This document shows, one piece after another, positions 1-13,328 of a DNA stretch of 64,000 nt. Under the pieces are notes generated by a model. The model did no database searches and was not told the origin of the DNA. It saw only the letters and a program-made list of their open reading frames with translations. Source of the DNA: Oikopleura dioica (lineage: Eukaryota > Chordata > Appendicularia > Copelata > Oikopleuridae); contig OU015567.1 in the NCBI GenBank assembly GCA_907165135.1, positions 8,313,001 through 8,377,000 of the forward strand. Reading direction: 5' to 3'. Positions within the stretch are counted from its first letter, which is position 1; the number at the start of each line of letters is the position of its first letter. The translations under genes and the position numbers were made by a program.

Positions 1-144
1 CGGCAAACTGTAATAACCGAAGTGGATGCTCTACCGAGCCGATCAGAAAATGCTCTTCCCGGAATAACAGATGCTCCTCCGTCTTACGATGAGGTTATGG
101 CATCTTCCATCTCCCAGAATCACGACTTGCCTAAAGTCGATTAA
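1..144 (+). CDS. C-terminal end of a PPxY-motif protein (partial)
   Basis: The frame is open from the first base and stops with TAA at 142-144. The 47 visible residues are polar and disordered and contain a clear PPSYDEV motif. Such PPxY motifs near a C-terminus recruit WW-domain proteins such as NEDD4-type ubiquitin ligases, and occur in LITAF, arrestin-domain and small membrane adaptor proteins. The rest of the gene lies outside the window, so the family cannot be named. A possible polyadenylation signal (AATAAA) lies near 304-310. Confidence 0.55.
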   Translation, partial: RQTVITEVDALPSRSENALPGITDAPPSYDEVMASSISQNHDLPKVD

Positions 145-1540
145 CCCATCATCATCATGTCTGTATATATTCCGACCTGCAGAGAAACAAGAAACTGTAA
201 ATATGAAATCAAACAACTGTAATTGAGCGAAGTACGTTATTTATTCTTTCCTTCATGTTTTCTTTTATGATTTGTTTTGGGAAAGTTTCCACATGAGATA
301 AGGAATAAAATAGTATTTGACAAGCTTGGCTCTTTTCTCGGAGTTATCTTTTTATGAGTTTGTTTTGTTGTTGGTTTTTTTAGTAAAATAATAATAATTT
401 CAAATTGAACATAAATTAGGTAAATTGTATTTTTGGTTGATATTTGCACGAAAAAGGGAGGCGAAAAAGGACTTCCCTGAGAAAACGAGACAAGACCTGC
501 ATATTTTTTGTAGTAAAACAAGAAGGTTCGGGTCAGTGTTGAATTTTTTCATGGATTTAGGAACTTCAAAATGAACCGGAAGAGAAAGGAGGGTAGAAGA
601 GTTTCAATTTTGAATTTGGATTCCAGATGTTTTTTTCACAATTTTACAGAGAAAGAGAGAGGAGAGTTAAATATATAAACTTTGAAATAAGGGAATTTTG
701 GGAGGAACAGATGGAGCACGAACTGAAGGGAGTAAGATTTGGGAATATTGGCTGTCCTTTGCAGTTCGTCTTTTTTTTCTCGACTTGAAAAGACTTGAAA
801 ATTTATTATTTTCTGAAGTTTGACTGTGGGTAACTTAGACTTGAAAGAGAAGGATAAAAATAAGAGAAGAAGGTGGGGAATTATATAAATATGTAAAAAT
901 TAGAATAAATCTTTTTAAGAAATAATGAATTTTCGCTAATAACGAAGGCTTAATTTGAATCTATAAATTACCGCAAACGCGGGTGGAGGGAGTCTCATGT
1001 CAAGAGAGAGAGAAAGTGTTTACGGTGACCAGTCATCGTAGTCGTCCGTTTTGGACTTGAACATTGCACACGGATTCTTAACCCTAAAAAAAGATGTTTA
1101 GCTGGCTGATTCTCTCGCTGGGTGATATTTATTCTACCACTTAGGTAATCTTATTTTGGGCGCTTTCGTCGAAATAAAGCTGTTTATAAAACAAATAAAT
1201 TCAATCCCGAAAATCTCATAATTCTGAAGTCGAAATGTTTTGAATGCTGATACGATATTTTAAATTTTAAAAGAAGGCTAATGCATTCAATCAGATTGCG
1301 GTTGTTATCTCTTAATCCCATGCCAAAGAAATATTCTGAAATAAGAAGAGAGGCTCTTTCTATAGGAATTCTTGGGTAGCTGAACTAACAGAAATCTTAT
1401 AAGAGTATAATTACCTGTGTATAAGAAGATACATTGAATTTCGGTATTCGAAGAAGCTGACTAACCCGAAGCTACCTCCAGGGTATTTTCAAGATTTGTC
1501 CTAGAAATTGTTGAAAAACCGATTTTAATTTTGGTTTGGC
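145..1540. other. Intergenic stretch between the PPxY gene and the cic 3' end
   Basis: AT-rich sequence between two genes that converge tail to tail. I see no convincing exon; the 94-codon minus ORF at 237-521 is low-complexity and has no splice context. A TTTATT at about 1128-1133 reads AATAAA on the minus strand and could end the cic transcript. Confidence 0.5.
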
Positions 1541-4500
1541 TTACAGTTGCTTCTCAACACGCTGGACAGGAAGCTCAGCTGAACGGGCCAGCCGTTCGGT
1601 CTCTTCGGAAACGCTAGAGTTTGAGAGTTAAAGAGTGGCTTTTTCAAAGATCGTCTTACAATTTTTTCTCGGCAGGGAGTTGAACAACTTTGTATGAATT
1701 TAAAGGAAGTTTGATTTTCTTTCGAACTGGCTCGCTGGATGGCGATTGCGCCTCGCCTGAGTCGGAGGACAAAGCCGATCCGAAGCCAGAGCTGGAGCTT
1801 GAACTCGACAGGGAACTTGATGAACAACTCCACTCGGAGACGCCCTCCCGGGGCTGCAGAGTTGCTGTTGGCAAAATAATAACTAGATTAGGATTATTTA
1901 GTTGATGGATTTTTTGAAAGTCTTCACCTTGGTTTTCTTCTCTTAGAGTTTGTTTTATCGTATGAATCGTATGCTGGGTATGCTCGGCTTCATGACTCTC
2001 AAGAGAAGAAAGATGCGGAGCAGTCTGATTTTCGTCAGTACGTTTTGGTTTTGGAATGATTGCGCGGGGCCGCTTGATCACCCCTGCCCGAGCTGGATCG
2101 GCAATCGTTACCGCGATTTGACCGACCACTTCTTGGCCGAGTGCGGGAGCGCTAGAAAGCTTCACCAGCTTCGGGCTATTGTCGATGATCCTCTGCGGCT
2201 CCTCGTGAATGTGATGTTGAGTGATCGTAAAGGTCTCGGGCTCGCTTTCGATTACTGGCGCCTTTTCGATTTTGATTGAAACACCTTTTTGTTCTGGCGT
2301 TTTCAAGCTTCGCGACGCCCTTGAATATCAATAAAGCAACAGTTGAACGAAAGATCCTACTTTTTTCTTTCTTTGTTGCTCCACTTCCAGTCAGGATGTT
2401 GTTTGTAATGCTCCTCTTTCATCATCTTAGCTTTGTTTATGAATCTTTGCTTTTCATCACTATTCAGGGTGTTCCACCATTCGCCTGGAAAATGGTTAGA
2501 TAATGTACTGATAGATAAGATGTACCTAATATTTTTGAAACGGATCGATTATCCTGCTTTGGATACATTTTGTGCACCTCCCCACGGTAGAATTTTGAAA
2601 AGAGCATGAATGCATTCATCGGACGCCTTAATTTTTGAATTAGTTTAAAATTGCACACTCAAGTTACTGTACCTGATATGGTTCTTTTTCTTAGCTTCTT
2701 TGGCAGTAAGTTGTTTGTTTCCTTGTGGCTTGCTAAAACAAAAACCATGAGCGGAAATTAAATGAGCTTGAGGTTTACCTGTCATCACTAATGCTTCTGC
2801 CAGCTTGTTCCTGAGTTGTTTCGAAACCACCATTTGACTGGTGGGTGCCGTTTTGACTGCTTGTTGAGCTGCTGCTTCTGTGTCCATTTTGTTGTTGCTG
2901 CTGCTGTTTATTGTTGTTTGGCGAGCCGCTGTGGCCATTTGAGCTTCCGTTTTCGCCAAAGCCGTTTTGCGGGTTTTTATTCGGACCTTCTTTCTTTGAG
3001 TTACTCGGATCGTACTCGTTGTTGTCTTCATTTGTTTCTCCGTTCAAGGGCTCTTCAAAGGTTTCGCCTCTTCTGGGCTTCGGGAATTCAGGCAGGAGCG
3101 AGTGCCAGGGATGGCAGACAATCATACTACTGTTGCTACTACCGCCAGAGGCGCTAGAAGTTGAGTAAGCGTTTGTGGCGTTTGAGCTGCTATTTGCTTC
3201 GGACACCGGAATGGGCGGTGAAATGTTTTCAATCGTTCCGTTTTGCTGGTGGTAGTGGTAGGGCTGGACGGAGGGTAAAGGCAAGCGTGGCAGTAGTTGG
3301 AGCGGCGACTGGACGGTCGAGAGCTTTGGCTCCGGGCGCGTCGTCGAGCTATCGCACTGGATGTGGTCGGTGATCGTCGGCGGCGACTGGCTGCGACCGG
3401 CGGGCGAGATTTCAACACGGAATTTATCGCCTGGGCCAGGTGTTGGAACTAGAAGCAAATATTGAAACTACTGTCGCGTTACTGTTTAGTTTACCGAGTG
3501 ATTCGATCCCAGAGTCGTCCATGTCGCGATTTCGACATGACGATTGCGGCGTGCGGAAGGAGTCGTTGTGGAAGATGCGACCGCAAGTGGGAGTTATTAC
3601 AGAGCTTCGTCCAGATTGGGACATTGGTGTTTTCGTTGACCTTGCGCTCGCTGGGGAGAAGCGTTTTGGCGAAGGACTGAAATCGGTGGTTTTTAAAATT
3701 TAGAAACTCGGAATACCTTGGAGAATAAATAGAGTTGGAAAAATGGATTCCCGTTTGTGGCGTCGTCGACCTGGAGCTATTTTTGAGCGATAAAAGAATA
3801 GAAGCCGCATCGCAATCCGTCAGAGAGGCGTTAGTCGGGATGCTTTTTAAAAGGATAAATTTTGATTGATTTGAATTTAGTTTTCAAAATGAACAAGGAA
3901 ATGAAAGACCAATCCAATAAAAAATCGCGGGAGCGGGGATCTCAAGGATTAGAACGAATAAAAATTTAATCCAATTCCTGTTATCTGCGATGGAACTTGG
4001 TGGACGGGATCGATTTCCATCCTGTTTGGATCTGGCCGATAAGTGACGCGAACAGAACCCGCGCCGCTGGCTTTCCTTCACGCAATCGCCCTAAATTAAA
4101 AATTAATTCCGCAAATATAAACTCTTCTTCTGACCTTAGAGCAAAGTCTCCTCCACTGTTTGCCGTTGAACTTTTTTCGCACGCCGGTTGGTTGAGTTAC
4201 GACTTCGCCTTTTCGATACTTGTGGGTGTAATTCGACGGCTGGCTGGTGATCGAGTTGACTGAGTCGGGCCTGTCGAGGGAGGAGATGTCGTGCGGGGTA
4301 ATGCTCTGCGTGGGGGTGTTTATCAAGGAGGTGCCGTTGCCGTTCGCGAGGGGGCACTCGCCCGGTTCGTACTTTGGTATCACTTCTTCGATTTCTTCGT
4401 CTTCGTTCTCGGACCCACTGTATTCTTCCTGAAAGAATGGTGTGAGAAAATTGCTAACAAACAGTTTCAAACTTTTGAAGAATCGAGAAGGATCATACGA

Positions 4501-7500
4501 CAGAATGTGTAAGAACAAGTTCCGTTTCTACTTTTCAGGTGCCTATTTTAAATAAAAGGACAAGCTGGCAATCGAGTTAGATAGAGAGCGGGGATTACCT
4601 TTTTATCTTTCCGTTGGCAGGGAGCATCAAGTTGTCTTCCGGGCAGACTTCCATGCCCCTTGACGTCTTTCGCACCCGTTTCATGATTTGCTTGTTGTCG
4701 GGCGCCGACTTCCATGGCGGCTCGAAGGGCCTCAACTGGTCCGCCCTAATCCGCAGCTGAAATGCATTATCAGAAAACGTGTGTGTGTTTGGCTCCTTGA
4801 GCTTTTCTGCTTATTAGCGCTAGCTTGATCTATTTTCGAAGAGACTTACTGTTCGATCAATTGGATCAGGATTCTCAACAGGACAGGGATCGAGCTGGAC
4901 GTGCCAGTAATCGCCATCCCGGCTGATCACTGTGCATTCCTTGTACGTGTCCTTGCTTACAGCTACGGCAGCGCGCATGTTCGCTTTGTATTGCACGTGG
5001 GGATCGTATTGATCATTCAGCAGCTAGATATAATCATCAGTTTAGATTAAACTGTTCCGTACTGATTGTAATCGTGGATCCTGTTGGAACTTATAAAATA
5101 CAGAAATAGAGATTACGTGTATTTGTCATCGCTGACGTTTTGGATGGGCACTGGCCCCAGGACGTGTCAGTTTGAAATTCCAAGGCTATTTCTGGATAAC
5201 TACAGCTTAACAGCTCGTGAGAGCGACTGTATGCACAGTTGCTTTTCGTGAATAGCCGTGGAATGCAAATTGACTTGCCCCGAAACGGCCCGTGCCCAAA
5301 CTCACTCGTTGAACTTGGCCAAACAAGTGTACAAATGAAGTCAAATACACACACATAGACCCTGTTTCCGAGTGACAGAAGTTCAAACAAGACCTCTAGG
5401 ATTCAACAATTCTAAAAAATTCAAGGCAACAATTCAATTTCAAGCCGGATTGTTTTCGACATAAGCCGCTATCAATTTCAAAATGCTACATCGGTACATC
5501 GGGGCAGAAATGCTAGAAGAAACGTTCTAGCGTCCAGCTAAAGTCCCCTTGATCTGACGGGTCAGCCAGAGCCGCGCCTTAGATAATCCACCACCAGTGT
5601 TTTAAAGAAACGCTCTTACCATGCATAAGTCGCCCATCGGCTCGGAGAAAAACGTTAAATTGGTGTCGCCGGCCATCATTACTCCAACGGCGCCGTCGTC
5701 TTTGACCTCCTGGACTTGGGCGGTGCGGAAGGTGTCGCCGCGCCGCGCCAGCACCTTGAGACCGAGACATTTCGAAAGCTCCTGGTGGTTGCGGCGAGCT
5801 TCGTCCGACTTCTTCGATGTTACGGAGCCGAATAGACTTCGAGGGTTGGGCCGGCTGGGAGTCACCGGTTGCGGTTGGTTTGGAGTCGCTTGATTTTGGT
5901 CAGCCCCGTCTGATGGAGAAGCACGGTACAGGCACACCCCACCAGCGCCGACTCCTGAAGGTATTTTTAGCACATTGTCATTTCATGTTACCCTGATTCT
6001 AATATTTTAAACGACGTTCAGAATATTCTGTTGTATTTACTCGATCTAAAATGCATATGCATTTTTTATATTTTCTCGACTGGAACAATATTCCATGATA
6101 GATCAACTACCGTACTGGCTCTAGTACAGTAAATAATCTAATGTGACAAAGGTTCATTTCAACTGGCATTGATTTTAGTTGAAAAAAGGCTGAGCACCGG
6201 CGGGCCTCGGATCGAACCACTTCGATACTGTATAATTTCTCCAAGAACTTACGTTGTATTGAAAATTAATAAAACAGCGCAAAAGTGGTTCGATTTCAAT
6301 TTTCGTCTTGTCGATCGATAAGTGATGATGTAAAATATTTCTTCTAACATGAAAGTATTACTGTATAAAAAAGATAAGAAGAGTAGTTCGACCCTCAAAT
6401 CTCAAATCTAAAATCAATCTCAAATCACTTTCATACTCATACAGTAATTTTTGTGCTTCAAATCTTACTCTATGACTATGCAACAGGTTCGATTCGAAAT
6501 AAAATCATCAGACAATTAAAGATTTGAGGATAGAACTACTTTTATACAGTAATACTTTCTAGTTGGAAGAAATATTTTACGTAGCCATCACTAATTGATC
6601 GACTTGGTATAATTGAATTAGACCATCTTTGCGCTGTTTTCATAATTTTCAAAAAAAAGTCAGTTCTTTCAGAAATTATACAGTATTGAAAGACTTCAGC
6701 ACTGCTCTTAGCAAGAAACAAGATAGAATCAATTCTGATAAAAAAAACTAATACTGTAGTAGTAAAGCAGGTCCTTTGAATATGGCGAGAGAAGAAGATC
6801 AATCTAATTGGCTCAAGAATTTGGATAATTTCGAAAGCTTCCGTAATTACCGGGCAATGAGCTTCCGTCTTTTGTATGCGCGCGCGCTCTGAGTATCGCC
6901 AAGTGGCGCCCTCGCCCAGAGAAATCGCGATAAGCCAGAAAACCATTTCAAGCGCATAAAAATGAGCTTCAAATTACTAGTTTTTTCTTTTCAAAATTCT
7001 AACTTTGTCGAACGGTTTTGAGCATTAGAAAGAAAACTAGAAGTTTTGGAAAGGCTATTACAGTACATAATTATTTTTATTTAACTTTTGACGACTTGTT
7101 TTCAAGGCGAATAATATTGAGATAGCTCACGGGCGAAAGAAGCTTAAATTTTTTTTCTATTTCAAAAATAAGGCTCTTATGTTTGTTTAAAAACTAACCA
7201 TTTCTAATTTTGACAAAGGATAAGTTGTAAAGATGTCATTATTGAATTGAAGTCTTAGTCAGCGGGATTAAGGGTGTCAACAACAGCTGAAGATTACGCT
7301 TGGTCGAAGTGCTAACCTAGGAGCGAAATAGTGGAAATTAAGAAAAGTTGTAAAAACTCAATGAATGAAAAATATAAATGACTAAAATGTTCAGTTAAAA
7401 TTTAAATTATTGAAAAATCACTTCTTTGGGAATGAAAAAGTCAGTGTTTCTATCTGAAAACTCGTAAAAATAAAGCTAAAGATTACTGGGAACCAGATTG

Positions 7501-7710
7501 AAAATCAAAAATAAGCTCGATTTTGCAGCAGAAAGCAAATTTTTAAATGAAAACAATATCATTTTTTAGTAACAAATTTTAACCCAAAATCGGCAGTTAA
7601 CCTGAAGTTTGGCTTGGCAGCTGGTGAAATGCGGATTTGAGCGGGGCCGTGTCTGTGGGTGGGTTGGGCTGTAGTATCTGGTGACTCTGAGTGGTGGTTA
7701 GCTTCGACAT
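1541..7710 (-). CDS. CIC: Capicua-type HMG-box transcriptional repressor, 13 exons
   Basis: Capicua is a nuclear DNA-binding repressor of receptor tyrosine kinase target genes. Exons (minus): 7710-7602, 5954-5620, 5023-4850, 4756-4599, 4428-4135, 4090-3978, 3676-3495, 3448-2779, 2732-2673, 2626-2526, 2484-2361, 2319-1660, 1613-1541. The phases join to about 1017 residues. Seen: the N-terminal domain of the long CIC isoform ([13 protein letters not shown], then [14 protein letters not shown]), the conserved PWHSLLP motif in exon 8, a short polyQ run, and an HMG box over exons 9-11 ([28 protein letters not shown]) near residues 696-775. Intron 6 is GA-AG; the others are GT-AG. Exon 4 to exon 5 needs one extra A in the run at 4600-4604 (or use of an upstream acceptor). 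The C-terminus ends about 240 residues after the box without a recognisable C1 motif. CIC is preferred over BBX or HBP1 because of the N-terminal domain. Confidence 0.9.
6221..6690. mobile_element. Foldback MITE in cic intron 1
   Basis: Two imperfect inverted arms of roughly 175 bases (about 6221-6395 and 6510-6690) flank a short centre. Matching outer ends include ATACTGTATAATTTCT on the left and its complement at about 6671-6686. Matching inner blocks surround TACAGTAATACTTTC. The element lies wholly inside the 1.65 kb first intron of cic, and no coding sequence is seen in it. Confidence 0.7.
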
Positions 7711-8942
7711 GGTTGGGCCCGAGCCACTGTATTCTTGCTTCTACTGTGTTCTCTTCATCCGAAGGCTAACCCGAACCAGCTCGCGTCCGAATTCAATCAC
7801 TAAAAAAGGGCTTCGGTTAATTTCGGGCCATTTGGTTGGAGAGAGAGAGACCAGGAGGCTGGTTTACGCTCTGGCCGGATTGCCAGTGAATGGGATTGAA
7901 TGGGACGGGCGAGGGGCGCTGATTGGCCGAGCCCGCCCCCTAGTACGCTCATTCGCCGCGGAGAGCTAATCAGTCGAATTACTGGCCCCGAAGTGAGGGG
8001 GTCCGAACAACGGACCGAACCAAACGCACTGCAGCGCCCTACTCGGCGGCGAAGCAGCTAATCCCCGCCCGGCGCAACGCCAAGGGGGTCCGCAGCCAAT
8101 CGCCAATACTGACGACCCCCGGTTTTAGGAGAGTAGAGACCCCAGCCGCCTGTTACCGAATTTTCGCGACATCTAGTGATGCACAATCAACCACTTGAAG
8201 GCGCCAAAGTTATTTTTTGAAAATCTCCAAAAATGCCATGAATCCTTCAAAATCAAAGAAATTTTAATGCAAATAATTATTAAATTTTTTTATAAAATAT
8301 TTTATCTAAAACTCTTATTTTCCTATAATCTCATCTTTTTTTTTGAGGAAATTTCTTCGAAAAGTCTTTTTTTTTAATTTTTTCTTTATAATTTTAATTG
8401 TCTTCTTTCTTTTTCTTGGAATAGAAGGTCCAATCTGTTACTTTTGATTTAAAAATGGGAAATAGCCCGAGGCGAGTGTCCATGGCTCTAAATTTTCGTC
8501 TCGAAAACCGGCTCGCTCAAGTGGCAGCCCTTAGTCTGACAGTGAAAGAGAGATTAAGGGGTCCGCAGCGCTCGTACGCGGATACACACGAGTCCGGACT
8601 CCGGCCGAGTCATTAAGGGTGTCCCCGCGTTCGTAGCGTTAGAAAGTCTTTGTTCCCACGAGTTAGGGAGTGCACGTGATTGCTTTGCGCTTACGTCTTT
8701 TTTTGTCCGAAGCGGATCTGAATAAATAGTCGCCCAGATTCCTCGGAATAGTTAAATTTGACATTTTTTCAGAAATCAAAAAGGCGCACCGAAACCAATC
8801 AAAGCCCAAATAGAAAAATACTCCACTCAACTCAACTCCAATTCATAAGCTCAAAAAAATTGATCCACGCGCCTGAGGCAAGAGCAGAAGAAGATAAAAA
8901 AAGGGAGGAAAAAGGGAAGATCATTGAATCGAAGGGGCAATT
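7711..8942. promoter_or_regulatory. Head-to-head promoter region between CIC and GFPT
   Basis: The two start codons (7710 on minus, 8943 on plus) face away from each other across 1.2 kb. About 7840-8160 and 8460-8670 are clearly GC-richer than the flanks, with an AT-rich block between (8200-8450). A CACGTG E-box core lies at about 8672-8677. No TATA box is obvious. A shared or back-to-back promoter is an inference from orientation and composition. Confidence 0.45.
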
Positions 8943-11900
8943 ATGTGTGGCATATTTGCGTATGTAAATCATCAGGAAATGTGTTTTCGATTTATATCTT
9001 ATTGATTAAACACATCAACTCAATAATGATTAATTTTTCTAATAAAAAAATCATTCAAAAAACTCATCAAAAGACTCCAAAAACACTCGATGAAATACTC
9101 AAAACTCTTCTGAACGGACTCGGACGACTGGAACTCAGGAATCGACTCAGATAGATAACCTTACTTCTGAACTCTGTTTTCATCGTTATTTTTACTTTTT
9201 CTTTTGCGCATTTCCTGCTGCCCGGAAATGCGACGAGCATAATTGCGCCGGAACGAAGTTGTTTAGAAAGTATGCTTGGGGTTTGTTTAAAACTTAAACA
9301 CTGTTTGAGTTCTTTCGCTCGCTAGAATTTTTTTGCGTTAGTAATTTTGGACTACAGTGGTAATTTTGAATACCTGGGACTTAGGGCTTTGAAAAGGCGA
9401 GGCTAATCTCTCCGACAAAAGGGGAATTTTAGAAATCAGTCGACAATAGAGGATGCGACTCAGCTGGGGTGGCCTTCGATCTGTACGATGATGATGGAGA
9501 CTGCGCCATTGCCACCGCGAAATGCCCCGGAAAGGTAATCATTCTCGTAATTATCGAATGATTGATGACGGGATCAATGATCCTTGTTATTTTTTTTTCT
9601 CGAAAATCAAGGAATGGAAATTTTTCGTGACACTTTTTTACCCATTGATTCGCTCAAAATTTGCTCGAAACCTTAATTTTGGGGTTGGGTTAGGGTCAAA
9701 ATCGAAGAAGAAAGAAAGCTGGGGTTACTGAAAATCATCCCATCCAAGTAAATTTCTTTATGAAAAAAGAAAAAAGGAAGAGTTAGAATTGATAAAATAA
9801 AGCCCTGTTTCCTCAAAATATCAATTTAGACCGCGAATTTAATTGAAACGAGCATTGTTTTTATGAACATAAGATTGAATTTGTGCGCAAGCCCTTGAGG
9901 AAATGGCGAATAATATCCCCCGGCTGCGACAAGCGTGATTGATGCATCCCATAAATAATAGTACATCGCGCCAAATAAAGCGCCAAAACCAGCGTAAAAC
10001 ATGCGCTACTCGTGCTCTCAAATAAACAAAAAAACGCGCGTAGTAAGAAAAAGAATGACGCTGATTTCTTTTTATAGATGCTTATTCTTAAATCATCGGG
10101 AAAGGTAATTAAACACTCGCTTTTGCATGTTGCATGAACTTTGACTCATTTATCAAAAAAATACAAACTAACCCGCTAGCGCCATCTGTACTTATCATTC
10201 ATTCAAATAGACGCTTTAAATATAATACTGTTAGCTAACCTCATTAGCATATATTTCTACCGAGATGCTCAAGTGTTCTTATTTCCAGGTGGAGGAGCTC
10301 AAGAGCCAGCTGAAAAATATTGAAGTCGACTTCGAGGATGAGTATTCTCAGGAACGGCTTTCTCATCGAAAATAGAATCCGGAATAGCTGCTTCGAAGCT
10401 TCTTAAAATGGCTAATTTGCGAAAGTTAGGTGATCCGAATCATCAATTGAAAAAATTATTCTTCGAATCATCTGCGAAAGTTTCTAGCAGAGAAAGCCCT
10501 CGAAAAGCACATCGGGATTGCCCACACTCGCTGGGCCACGCACGGGCCAGTTTCGACGGTAAATTCCCATCCGCACACCTCCGGTGCCAATAATGAGTTT
10601 GTGGTCATCCACAATGGCGTCATTTCCAACTGCGAGACCTTGAGGAAATATCTCGTCTCAAAAGGTTAGCCTTTCTTTGAAGCTTGCTTTTGCTGAGAGT
10701 CATTTAAAATTAAGGGTATACCTTCGAGTCCGATACTGATACAGAATGCATTCCTCTCCTACTGCATTACATTTGGAAACAAAGCGAGGAGAAAGAAGAG
10801 CAAACTCTTGTGAATCTTGTGGAAAAAGTCATGACTCAGTTGGAAGGAACCTTTGCCATCGTTGTCAAGTCAGCTGTATTCCCCAATCAGCTAGTCGCTG
10901 CTAGAAGAGGAAGCCCCCTTCTTCTCGGAGTAAAGTCTTCTTCTTCCGCCACCCTCGATCACATTCCAGTTTATAATCAACAAATGAAGAGTGGCAACCG
11001 TGGCCATCTTCTCAAAACGGGACAGCTTGCTGCTGGCAGGAAAGGTTTTTTCAGTTTATTTGGTAAAATATTGTCGAAAACAGACGAAACATTGGCAAAA
11101 ATTATTTGAAGACGGACAGTTTTTTGTTCATAGAATAAGCTGTTGATGGATCGTACTGGATAAAATAGTAGTTGAACTCTCGATGTGGCTGTATTTGGGT
11201 AAATGATCAGCCTTAGCATTTTTCTACTTGAATTCTTTTTGAACCCTTTCCTTACGCAGGAGAAACATGAGGGTAATTCCAGCTACAGCAATCACTATAA
11301 ACGTTTCGTGATAGGATAATAGTTGTAGAATTACCTGTCGTTAGCAACAGAAGTATTCCTCGTATAATTTTACTCATCTTTTGTCATTCAATTCTGTCAA
11401 AATAATAGTCTTTCTCGTTAATCTAGAACTCACGTAAGATTTTCCTCCAAGAACTATCCTAGGAAAACGATTCAAAACCTCCTTTAAAGCCGCAGCTATA
11501 AAAAGCAATGGAAAGAAGAATGTCCTCCAACAACTATTTCAAACGAGAACGCACCATTTCCGGATCTTCTTGTCATTCCGTCGATTCCAACGCCTCCGTA
11601 GACGGTGGAAAAGTACAGCTCATGTCAGCAAAACTCAAGTCTTCTGAAATTCAAGAAGAGAGTTCCGCGGAACTTTCATCTGCGGATGATTTGATGCATA
11701 ATATTGAATATTTTGTGTCCAACGATGCCCAGCCCATTTTGAGTCACACAAACAGGTTTTTGTATTTTTGATTGTATCAAATTCTCAAATTGGTTGTATT
11801 CAGAATCATCTTCCTTGAAGATGGCGATTTGGCTTCAATTGTAGATGGTAGTTTGATGCTTCAGCGAGTTGGCGAAGATGAACGGCGAGAATTTGCCGAT

Positions 11901-13328
11901 TTTAGCGAAGTAGAGAGCGAAATACAGCAACTGATGAAGGGAGATTACCCGACTTTTATGATCAAGGAAATCAAGGAACAGCCAGAAACGATCGTCAATG
12001 TCTCAAGAGGAAGGGTGAATTACGAAGAGTCGAGTGTGGCTCTTGGAGGACTGAGCAAACATATTGGAGAAATTAAAAGATCCAGGTGAGTCTTCCTTGA
12101 TTTCATTAAACTCATCAGCGCCAAGGCGAATCGTGATTCTTGGATGTGGAACATCTAATCATGCTGCCATTGCTGCCAGACAGCTGATCGAGGAAATGTC
12201 TGATTTACCAGTGACAGTCGATGTCGCTTCGGACTTCGTGGACCGCTCGGGAGCCATTTACAGAGACGATGTTGTCATTTTCGTTTCTCAAAGTGGAGAA
12301 ACTGCTGACACTCTTTCTGCGCTCAATTATGCTAAAAAAGAGAGGATGCCTTCTTGTTGGTGTGACGAATACTGTCGGATCCACCATCTCCAGGTCAGAA
12401 ACAGAGGTGAATACAGAGCTTTAACAGTCATTCAGGGAGACAGATTGTGGAATTCACTGCAACGCTGGACAAGAAATTGGCGTCGCCTCGACAAAAACAT
12501 TTTCCGCCCAGTTCACAGTTCTGGTTCTTTTCGCTCTTCTTCTCAGTGAAGGGAGATTTTCAAAGCGAAAGCGATACACGGAAATTCTGCAGAACTTGAA
12601 AAAGCTCCCAGGTTCAAACAACAAGTCTCTTTTTTTCTGACTGTATTCAGCTCAAATACAGGAGACACTTGCTCTTGAAGAACAATGCAAAGAAATCGCA
12701 AAGCTTTGGAAGGATAAAACATCCGTTTTGATGATGGCTAGGGGCTACAACTTTGCGAATGTGCTTGAAGGAGCTTTGGTAATCCTTACAGTAATTAAAT
12801 TTGATTAATCTTTTTCAGAAATTGAAAGAAGTCGCAAATCTGTTCGCAGAAGGAATTTTGACCGGAGAACTAAAGCACGGACCGTTGGCTCTCGTCGAAC
12901 ACGATCTTCCAATGCTGATGATCGTCTGCGACGACAACACTTTTTGACAAGTGTATGAATGCTGTTCAGCAAGTCACAGCCAGAGGGGTAAGTCTTCGTC
13001 AAAATCTGTAGGAAAATAATTCGTGATAAAGGGAAAACCGGTTATCATCTGCGATCGACATCTAAAACCTAAGCTTGAGAAGTTCTCTGATCATCTTTTG
13101 CTCCTTCCGGAAACGACTGATTGCTTGAAAGGTTTTGAAAATTATATCTTCAACTACCAATCGTGTTTATTTCAGGTCTTTTGAGCGTGGTACCACTGCA
13201 ACTTCTCGCTTACCATGTAGCCACTCTTCGGGGACATAATGTAAGATTTACTTTTGAAGCTTTTGTTGATGAAAAATTTAAAGGTTGACTTTCCCAGAGC
13301 CTTGGCAAAATCGCTCGCTGTCGAATAA
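8943..13328 (+). CDS. GFPT: Glutamine:fructose-6-phosphate amidotransferase, 15 exons
   Basis: First and rate-limiting enzyme of the hexosamine pathway: glutamine plus fructose-6-phosphate gives glucosamine-6-phosphate in the cytosol. Exons: 8943-8975, 9074-9138, 9450-9534, 10289-10351, about 10493-10664, 10715-11044, 11506-11755, 11804-12085, 12126-12393, 12436-12611, 12651-12778, 12819-12987, 13032-13131, 13176-13240, 13284-13328. Seen: MCGIFAY with the catalytic Cys2 of the glutaminase domain, [24 protein letters not shown], then two SIS domains with [43 protein letters not shown] and the usual C-terminus ending in Glu. Introns 1, 2 and 4 begin with GA. Two one-base excesses in homopolymers (A at 12334-12339, T at 12941-12945) break the frame; removing one base from each gives about 742 residues. 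All other motifs are intact, so I read this as a live gene with sequence errors. Confidence 0.93.

Noticed and set aside
6195-6240. tRNA-like B box (GGTTCGATCC on minus)
   Set aside because: No D arm, anticodon arm or acceptor pairing could be found around it; it borders the cic foldback element.
8943-13328. GFPT as a pseudogene
   Set aside because: Only two one-base slips in homopolymer runs; all catalytic and SIS motifs, 14 splice junctions and the stop are intact.
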